Positions 5,758 to 9,693 of a DNA stretch of 9,693 bases are shown one piece after another. The notes beneath the pieces were generated by a model that searched no databases, had not been told where the DNA came from, and was given only the letters and a program-made list of their open reading frames with translations. Made by a program: the position numbers and the translations under genes. Numbering within the stretch: position 1 is the first letter of the stretch; each line of letters opens with the position of its first letter. The stretch is taken from the NCBI GenBank assembly GCA_015491135.1, contig WFWK01000034.1, positions 1 to 9,693 on the forward strand, in the 5' to 3' direction. This stretch comes from Patescibacteria group bacterium. GTDB lineage: Bacteria; Patescibacteriota; Minisyncoccia; Phycocordibacterales; UBA2100.

Positions 5758-6705
5758 ATGAATCACAACATCACCCTTCCGTCAAAGCCAAAAGTGATAA
5801 AAGAGGAGCCCAATCACGCCATCTACGAGATAGATGGTTTCTACCCTGGTTACGGACACACCATCGGAAACTCTTTGCGCAGAATCATTCTCTCTTCTTT
5901 GCCTGGAGTTGCCATTACAACGGTTAAAATAGAAGGTGTTCCTCATGAGTTTTCAACAATTGATGGGGTAAAAGAGGATGCAATTTTGATTTTACTTAAT
6001 TTAAAGAAAATACGCTTTAAAATGGCCACAGATGAGCCACAGAAGCTCGTTTTGGATGTTAAAGGTCCAAAAACTGTGACCGCCGGAGATTTTCAAATTC
6101 CCGGTCAAGTTGAAATATTAAACCCGGACCAGCATATAGCTGAGATAACGGGAAAAACCCCTCTTAAGATGGAAGTAACAGTTGAAAAAGGGATAGGATT
6201 TGTACCTAAGGAGTCATTGGTTGAAGACAAGACAGAAGCGGGACTTATCGCTCTTGATGCTTCTTTTTCTCCAATTCGCCGTGTTAATTATGAAGTTGAA
6301 AACATGCGTGTTGGAGACAGAACCGACTTTAACAGACTTCGCTTTACAATAGAGACCGACGGTACGATAACGGCAAAAGAAGCTTTTGAAGAGGCTATTT
6401 CAATCATGATACAACAACTCAAAGCGATAGTGGGATTCCAAGAAGAAGAGTTGCCGGAGGAAGTGTCGGAGACAAAAGAGCAGGAAAACAAAGAGGCGGA
6501 TAAAGAAGTTTTGAAAGTACGCGTTGATGAACTCGGACTTTCTGCGCGTGTTCAATCCGCTCTTGATGAAGCGGGAATAAGAACCTTGGGAGGGTTGGTT
6601 AGGAAAAAAGCGGAAGACCTGCTTGCCTTACCCGGTCTTGGTGAGAAAGGAGTGCAAGAAGTAAAACAGGCGCTTGAGAAATACGGTTTGAGCTTGCGTT
6701 CATAG
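5758..6705 (+). CDS. rpoA: DNA-directed RNA polymerase subunit alpha
   Basis: A 315-residue subunit; its N-terminal domain dimerises to nucleate RNA polymerase assembly and its C-terminal domain touches promoter UP elements and activators. The N-terminal domain (about 1-228) shows GYGHTIGNSLRRIILSSLPG (31-50) and the VPHEFSTIDGVKEDAILILL block. A charged Glu/Lys-rich linker covers 228-250. The C-terminal domain has LSARVQSAL (261-269) and LPGLGEKGVQEV (291-302). Arg264 corresponds to the DNA-contacting Arg265 of E. coli by alignment, while the E. coli Asn268 position is Ser. The start ATG is preceded by TAAATT and six bases (5746-5751), the same spacing as the leaderless starts elsewhere in the window, so a weak internal promoter is possible. 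Confidence 0.97.
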   Translation: MNHNITLPSKPKVIKEEPNHAIYEIDGFYPGYGHTIGNSLRRIILSSLPGVAITTVKIEGVPHEFSTIDGVKEDAILILLNLKKIRFKMATDEPQKLVLDVKGPKTVTAGDFQIPGQVEILNPDQHIAEITGKTPLKMEVTVEKGIGFVPKESLVEDKTEAGLIALDASFSPIRRVNYEVENMRVGDRTDFNRLRFTIETDGTITAKEAFEEAISIMIQQLKAIVGFQEEELPEEVSETKEQENKEADKEVLKVRVDELGLSARVQSALDEAGIRTLGGLVRKKAEDLLALPGLGEKGVQEVKQALEKYGLSLRS

Positions 6706-6721
6706 TATTTTTCTGTAAACT
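6694..6721 (+). promoter_or_regulatory. Possible internal promoter before rplQ
   Basis: TTGCGT (6694-6699), a 16-base spacer and TAAACT (6716-6721) lie across the end of rpoA, eight bases before the rplQ ATG. The match is moderate and could be chance. If used, it would give an almost leaderless rplQ-rplM-rpsI message. Confidence 0.3.
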
Positions 6722-6729
6722 GACGGCTT

Positions 6730-7086
6730 ATGAAACATCATAAAAAGGGAAGAAAATTAGGAAGGGTAAGAAAAGTAAGAGTTGCGCTTTTGCGTTCTTT
6801 GGCAAGGGCGTTGGTTAAACATGGGCGCATAAAAACTTCCGTTGCAAAAGCCAAAGAATTGAGACCTTTTATTGAAAAAATGGTAACAATTGCGCGCAAT
6901 GACACCGTAGCAAATAGGAGACTTATTTTCTCTCGCTTGGGTAATGATAACGAGACCACAAAAATACTTTTTGAAAAAGTTGCGCCAAATTTTAAAGATA
7001 CTCCCGGTGGATATACTCGCATTGTAAAATTGGGGGTAAAAGCCGACAGTTCCACAGATGAAGCGATTATAGAATTTGTAAAGTAG
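6730..7086 (+). CDS. rplQ: Ribosomal protein bL17
   Basis: A 118-residue large-subunit protein located near the peptide exit tunnel. The N-terminus is typical (MKHHKKGRKLGRVRKVRVAL, then LLRSLARALVKHGRIKTSVA). So are the middle ELRPFIEKMVTIAR and the C-terminal GGYTRIVKLG motif followed by acidic residues. Length is normal for a bacterial L17 without extra tail. It follows rpoA as in most bacteria, with a 24-base gap that may hold a weak promoter. rplM begins four bases after its stop. Confidence 0.97.
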   Translation: MKHHKKGRKLGRVRKVRVALLRSLARALVKHGRIKTSVAKAKELRPFIEKMVTIARNDTVANRRLIFSRLGNDNETTKILFEKVAPNFKDTPGGYTRIVKLGVKADSSTDEAIIEFVK

Positions 7087-7090
7087 AATT

Positions 7091-7444
7091 ATGAGTAAAA
7101 AACAATACAAAATAGATGCAACCGGTAAAAAACTTGGAAGGCTGGCAAGTGAGGTCGCTTTTGTTTTGCTGGGCAAAAACTCGCCTGATTTTGCAAAAAA
7201 TAAAGTTGCCGAAGTTGAGGTTGTGGTGGAAAATGCGCAAGCTTTGGATATCTCTGACAAAAAGCGTGATCAAAAACAATATGATAGATACTCAGGTTAT
7301 CCGGGCGGTAGAAAAGTTTTCACAATGAAAGAGGTCATTGAAAAGAAAGGATACGCTGAAATTATAAAAATGGCGGTTTTGAGAATGTTACCGAAAAACA
7401 AATTGCAGAAAAGAAGAATAAAGAACTTAATTGTTAACGAGTAA
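7091..7444 (+). CDS. rplM: Ribosomal protein uL13 (shortened)
   Basis: A 117-residue large-subunit protein, against about 142 in E. coli. Diagnostic segments are IDATGKKLGRLASEVAFVLL (8-27), KQYDRYSGYPGGRK, and AVLRMLPKNKLQKRRIKNLI near the end. Compared from memory with E. coli L13, it begins about ten residues later and stops about sixteen residues early, lacking the tail that holds the G-x-E-H-x-H-A-A-Q sequence. The frame closes with a normal TAA and rpsI follows after two bases, so the short end is genuine and not a frameshift. It pairs with rpsI as in nearly all bacteria. Confidence 0.94.
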   Translation: MSKKQYKIDATGKKLGRLASEVAFVLLGKNSPDFAKNKVAEVEVVVENAQALDISDKKRDQKQYDRYSGYPGGRKVFTMKEVIEKKGYAEIIKMAVLRMLPKNKLQKRRIKNLIVNE

Positions 7445-7446
7445 AC

Positions 7447-7842
7447 ATGGCAGAGAAAAAATACATAGAAAGCGTGGGAAGGAGAAAAACGGCAACAGCC
7501 AGAGTTAGAATAACTCCGAGCTCAAAATTTGATTTTATTGTAAATGATAAACCTTTTGATGAGTATTTTAAAACCGACACACAGCGTCGCACAGCGAAAG
7601 AAGCACTTGATGTTGTAAAATCATCAAAGTATAAAATCACCGTAAAAGCAAAAGGAAGCTCTCTTCCATCTCAAGCTGAAGCTGTTCGCCTGGGTATTGC
7701 AAGAGCTTTGGTTAAAGAAGATGAGACAAGAAGATCAGAACTTAAAGAAAAGGGTTACCTAAAACGTGATCCGCGCAAAAAAGAACGCAAGAAGTTTGGT
7801 CTTAAAAAAGCTCGCAGAGCTCCGCAATGGAGTAAGCGCTAG
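7447..7842 (+). CDS. rpsI: Ribosomal protein uS9
   Basis: A 131-residue small-subunit head protein whose C-terminal tail reaches the P-site tRNA. The N-terminal YIESVGRRKTATARVRI, the central QAEAVRLGIARALVK, and the end LKRDPRKKERKKFGLKKARR then APQWSKR are all diagnostic; the final Lys-Arg that touches tRNA is intact. It is the last gene of the ribosomal operon. No strong terminator follows; only a 4-bp hairpin is seen at 7850-7860, so transcription may continue into grpE. Confidence 0.97.
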   Translation: MAEKKYIESVGRRKTATARVRITPSSKFDFIVNDKPFDEYFKTDTQRRTAKEALDVVKSSKYKITVKAKGSSLPSQAEAVRLGIARALVKEDETRRSELKEKGYLKRDPRKKERKKFGLKKARRAPQWSKR

Positions 7843-7865
7843 AGCCGTCACCTTTCAGGTTTTGC

Positions 7866-7893
7866 TTGCTTTGGGTTAGTAATCCATTATAAT
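7866..7893 (+). promoter_or_regulatory. Promoter of grpE (predicted leaderless)
   Basis: A consensus TATAAT lies at 7888-7893, with TTGCTT (7866-7871) 16 bases upstream as -35. Six bases (TTGCGC) separate the -10 from the ATG at 7900, so transcription should start at the start codon. No CIRCE operator (an inverted repeat for HrcA) is present in the gap. Confidence 0.7.
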
Positions 7894-7899
7894 TTGCGC

Positions 7900-8457
7900 A
7901 TGTCATCTGAAGCAAAGAATAACAAAGAGAAACAACAAGAGTCTGTTGATGATATAAATTACGAACCTGAAGTTGCTGATGAATTTTCACACAAGATAGA
8001 CAAACTCAAAAAACAACTTAAAGAATGCAAAAAGCAGAAACAAGAATATCTTGACGGTTGGCAAAGAACTCAGGCCGATCTTATAAACGTAAAAAAAGAA
8101 AGTTCAGAGAAGTTTGCAAATCTCAAAAAAGAGGCGGTCTCTGAAGTTTTGCAAGGGCTTTTGCCCGTTTTGGACAGTTTTGATATGGCTATCTTTAGTG
8201 AGTCATGGAGTGAGCTTGATAAGCAGTGGCAAGATGGAATATCAGGAATCAGGAATTCTTTTTTGGAGACTCTAAAATCTTACGGGGTGGAGATTTACGG
8301 TAAAGAGGGTGATGAGTTTAATCCGGAGATTCATGAGGCGACAGAACAGAGGAAAAGTGAAGAGTTTGAATCCGGCAAAATAATAGCTGTGTTACAAAAA
8401 GGCTACAAGATAGGCGATAAGATTATAAGACCGGCAAGAGTTGTGGTTGCGTTTTGA
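7900..8457 (+). CDS. grpE: Nucleotide exchange factor GrpE
   Basis: A 185-residue cytoplasmic co-chaperone that releases ADP from DnaK. Residues about 30-75 form a charged helix suited to the family's long dimeric coiled coil (KIDKLKKQLKECKKQKQEYL, then GWQRTQADLINVKKE). The C-terminal beta domain that inserts into DnaK is marked by DEFNPEIHEA (138-147) and the family signature IAVLQKGYKIGDKIIRPARV (162-181). Residues 1-28 are polar and probably disordered. The ATG at 7900 is chosen because the in-frame TTG at 7894 immediately adjoins the -10 box. No dnaK, dnaJ or hrcA flanks it; the next gene is convergent comF, 12 bases from stop to stop, so grpE appears to be a single-gene unit. Confidence 0.94.
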   Translation: MSSEAKNNKEKQQESVDDINYEPEVADEFSHKIDKLKKQLKECKKQKQEYLDGWQRTQADLINVKKESSEKFANLKKEAVSEVLQGLLPVLDSFDMAIFSESWSELDKQWQDGISGIRNSFLETLKSYGVEIYGKEGDEFNPEIHEATEQRKSEEFESGKIIAVLQKGYKIGDKIIRPARVVVAF

Positions 8458-8469
8458 TAGATGATAACT

Positions 8470-9081
8470 TTAGTTTGCATTTTCCACTTTGGCAATAACA
8501 ATTGCACTCAATTTGCTGACACCAGCTTTTTTGAGTGTCTTAATTGCTTCTTTTAGGGTTGTTCCGGTTGTTGTGACATCATCTATTAGAATTATTTGTC
8601 TGTTTTTCAGATTGAAATTTTTCTTCATAATAAATGCGTTTTTTAAATTTTTTAATCTTTCTTTGCGAGTAAGTTTTTGTTGAGGTTTTCTGTGCGCTCT
8701 GGCAAGAGGATAGACTTTTTGCAGTTTGCTGAGGTCTCCGCTGTTGCATAAAAATTTTATATGATCATAACCCCGTTTTTTGTTTCTCAAAAAAGATGAC
8801 GGCATCGGCAAAAGCCAAATGTCTTTGTTATGCTCTCTTATAATCTCATTGTAGATTTTATTTGCAAAGAATTCGGCTACTTGTTTGTTTTTGTAATATT
8901 TTAACTCAACTATTCCGGCTCTAACAGTCGGGTCATATTCAAACAGGATTTCTACATTTACACCATTTATAATTATGGAGTTTTTTATTGTTTTTAAATT
9001 GAGTTTATTGTTTTGAAATTCGACCTCTGTTTTTCTTTTCTTTAAGAAAAAATTAAAGAATTTATCAAGTGTGGATAGCAA
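8470..9081 (-). CDS. comF: ComF-type phosphoribosyltransferase lacking the N-terminal zinc finger
   Basis: A 203-residue protein of the ComF/GntX phosphoribosyltransferase family, which is needed for DNA uptake in several competent bacteria; the substrate is unknown. Family landmarks in order: VRAGIVELKYYKNK (53-66), PMPSSFLRNKKRGYDHI (92-108), the QKLTRKERLKNLKNAF block (135-150) and the PRPP-binding IILIDDVTTTGTTL (163-176). The usual N-terminal Cys-x-x-Cys zinc finger is missing; the only cysteine is Cys112. The start is uncertain. A TTG at 9081 is preferred, because it gives the family-like MLSTLDKFFNFFLKK and lies eight bases after a -10 box. The upstream ATG at 9114 (214 residues) would overlap the pilM start codon, and the frame stays open to 9198 inside pilM. 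Gene symbol by family, not by proven function. Confidence 0.85.
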   Translation of the reverse strand: MLSTLDKFFNFFLKKRKTEVEFQNNKLNLKTIKNSIIINGVNVEILFEYDPTVRAGIVELKYYKNKQVAEFFANKIYNEIIREHNKDIWLLPMPSSFLRNKKRGYDHIKFLCNSGDLSKLQKVYPLARAHRKPQQKLTRKERLKNLKNAFIMKKNFNLKNRQIILIDDVTTTGTTLKEAIKTLKKAGVSKLSAIVIAKVENAN

Positions 9082-9089
9082 ACCTTTTA

Positions 9090-9106
9090 ATTTTATGTGA
9101 TAAAAT
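9090..9106. repeat. 17-bp palindrome carrying divergent -10 boxes of comF and pilM
   Basis: ATTTTAT-GTG-ATAAAAT is a perfect inverted repeat with 7-bp arms and a three-base centre. Each arm supplies a TAAAAT -10 hexamer: plus strand at 9101-9106 for pilM, minus strand at 9095-9090 for comF. A symmetric A/T-rich repeat could also be a regulator site; no protein is suggested by the sequence. Confidence 0.7.
9098..9106 (+). promoter_or_regulatory. Extended -10 promoter of pilM (predicted leaderless)
   Basis: TGa-TAAAAT at 9098-9106 is followed by six bases (AAATGC) and the ATG at 9113. The spacing matches that at gyrB, grpE and the M15 gene. No clear -35 or Shine-Dalgarno sequence is present. 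Confidence 0.6.
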
Positions 9107-9112
9107 AAATGC

Positions 9113-9693
9113 ATGGGAATTGCCGAGTTGTTAGGTAAAATTTTACCGCAAAATTTATCTGTCCAAAAGGAAAGTGTTTTGGGTGTTGATGTTGGCACTT
9201 CTTCTATAAAAGTTGTTCAACTGAGGCAACACAGAGGTAAAGCGGTTCTTGAAACCTACGGTGAGATAGCATTGGGCCCTTACGTTGGTGATGAGCTGGG
9301 AAAGGTAGTTAAACTGCAAACTCATGATCTGGCGCAGGCTCTGCAGGATGTTATAAGAGAGTCAAATGTAACTGCTAAGACTGCAGGGGTGAGTATCCCG
9401 TTTGCTTCCAGTTTGACTTCGGTTGTGGAGTTTCCAAAACTTCCCCCAGAGCAGTTACAAAACATGATTCCTCTTGAGGCGAGAAAATACATTCCGGTTT
9501 CCATAAATGAAGTAACTCTTGATTGGTTGATTATTCCCGAGGATCCACAAGAGGCAGAATGGAGAAGAGACGAAAACGGCAACAGGCAGGCCAATGACAA
9601 AACTGAAGTTTTACTAGTTGCCATTCATAACAACATCCTTTCTCAATACCAAACTTTATATAAACAAGCCGGACTGGCCGTTAAGTTCTATGA
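9113..9693 (+). CDS. pilM: Type IV pilus assembly protein PilM, N-terminal 193 residues (3' truncated by window edge)
   Basis: The frame is open from the ATG at 9113 to the window end without a stop. PilM is an actin-like cytoplasmic ATPase that, with PilN, PilO and PilP, forms the inner-membrane platform of type IV pili. The phosphate-binding signature LGVDVGTSSIKVVQL is at 23-37. The PilM-typical FPKLPPEQLQNMIPLEARKY begins at 107 and is followed by the IPVSINEVTLDW block. The segment around 143-163 is charged and looks like a surface loop. The ATG is favoured by its leaderless promoter and by the short MGIAELLGKIL lead before the ATPase core. It probably begins a pilN/pilO-type operon to the right. 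The nearby comF, transcribed in the opposite direction, supports a pilus/DNA-uptake locus. Confidence 0.92.
   Translation, partial: MGIAELLGKILPQNLSVQKESVLGVDVGTSSIKVVQLRQHRGKAVLETYGEIALGPYVGDELGKVVKLQTHDLAQALQDVIRESNVTAKTAGVSIPFASSLTSVVEFPKLPPEQLQNMIPLEARKYIPVSINEVTLDWLIIPEDPQEAEWRRDENGNRQANDKTEVLLVAIHNNILSQYQTLYKQAGLAVKFY

Larger units (their letters stand above)
9090..9119 (-). promoter_or_regulatory. Possible comF promoter
   Basis: On the minus strand a TTCCCA -35 (9119-9114, four of six consensus bases), an 18-base spacer and TAAAAT (9095-9090) precede the TTG start by eight bases. The -35 lies within the first codons of pilM. Support is moderate and depends on the TTG start being right. 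Confidence 0.4.

Noticed and set aside
6757..7279. Minus-strand frames across rplQ and rplM
   Set aside because: These are antisense to well-conserved ribosomal protein genes and show no start signals or family resemblance.
7850..7863. Small hairpin (ACCT-TTC-AGGT) with TTT after rpsI
   Set aside because: A 4-bp stem and three T residues are too weak to call an intrinsic terminator.
7843..7899. CIRCE/HrcA operator upstream of grpE
   Set aside because: No TTAGCACTC-type inverted repeat is present in the gap.
9112..9114. ATG start for comF at 9114 (minus strand)
   Set aside because: It would precede the best -10 box on that strand and overlap the pilM start codon; the TTG at 9081 fits promoter spacing and the family N-terminus better. 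Not excluded.
9322..9624. Minus-strand frame of 100 codons at the right edge
   Set aside because: It lies antisense inside pilM, whose conserved motifs are clear in the plus-strand frame.
1..9693. CRISPR array, insertion sequence, tRNA or rRNA
   Set aside because: No regularly spaced direct repeats, transposase-like frames, terminal inverted repeats or tRNA-like cloverleaf sequences were seen on reading either strand.

Overview
This window is a stretch of ordinary chromosome from a moderately AT-rich bacterium with very compact gene packing. The likely source is a Candidate Phyla Radiation / Patescibacteria lineage, most probably Parcubacteria. This is an inference, based on shortened ribosomal proteins (L13 of 117 residues), near-absence of Shine-Dalgarno sequences, gene gaps of 1 to 25 bases, a Parcubacteria-like PilM, and the unusual neighbourhood of genes. 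UGA is used as a normal stop (pheT, the 3791 gene and grpE all end in TGA). That argues against the UGA-glycine code of Gracilibacteria/Absconditabacteria.

Layout, left to right. The window opens with the 3' end of pheT (phenylalanyl-tRNA synthetase beta subunit). Facing it, with one base between the stop codons, is a 490-residue exported Cys-rich peptidase of the M15 (VanY / L-Ala-D-Glu endopeptidase) type on the minus strand. Divergent from that is gyrB. Next is a 103-residue protein of unknown function, which has the only strong Shine-Dalgarno sequence in the window and ends in a textbook intrinsic terminator. The 3' arm of this terminator contains the -35 box of the next operon: rpmJ-rpsM-rpsK-rpsD-rpoA-rplQ-rplM-rpsI (alpha operon fused to the L13-S9 pair). 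grpE follows with its own promoter. It faces a minus-strand comF-type phosphoribosyltransferase, which is divergent from pilM, a type IV pilus assembly gene that runs off the right edge.

Functionally, the centre is core gene expression (RNA polymerase alpha, eight ribosomal/RNAP genes, gyrase B, GrpE). The right edge looks like the start of a type IV pilus / DNA-uptake locus (PilM plus ComF).

The regulatory layout is the most distinctive part. The genes that begin a transcription unit (M15 gene, gyrB, grpE, pilM and probably comF) have a -10 hexamer 6 to 8 bases from the start codon, which predicts leaderless mRNAs. I see no CRISPR, transposon, tRNA, rRNA or prophage and no clear sign of a new defence or metabolic system. 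The candidates for real novelty are the unknown 103-residue protein, the long C-terminal part of the M15 peptidase, and the promoter architecture.
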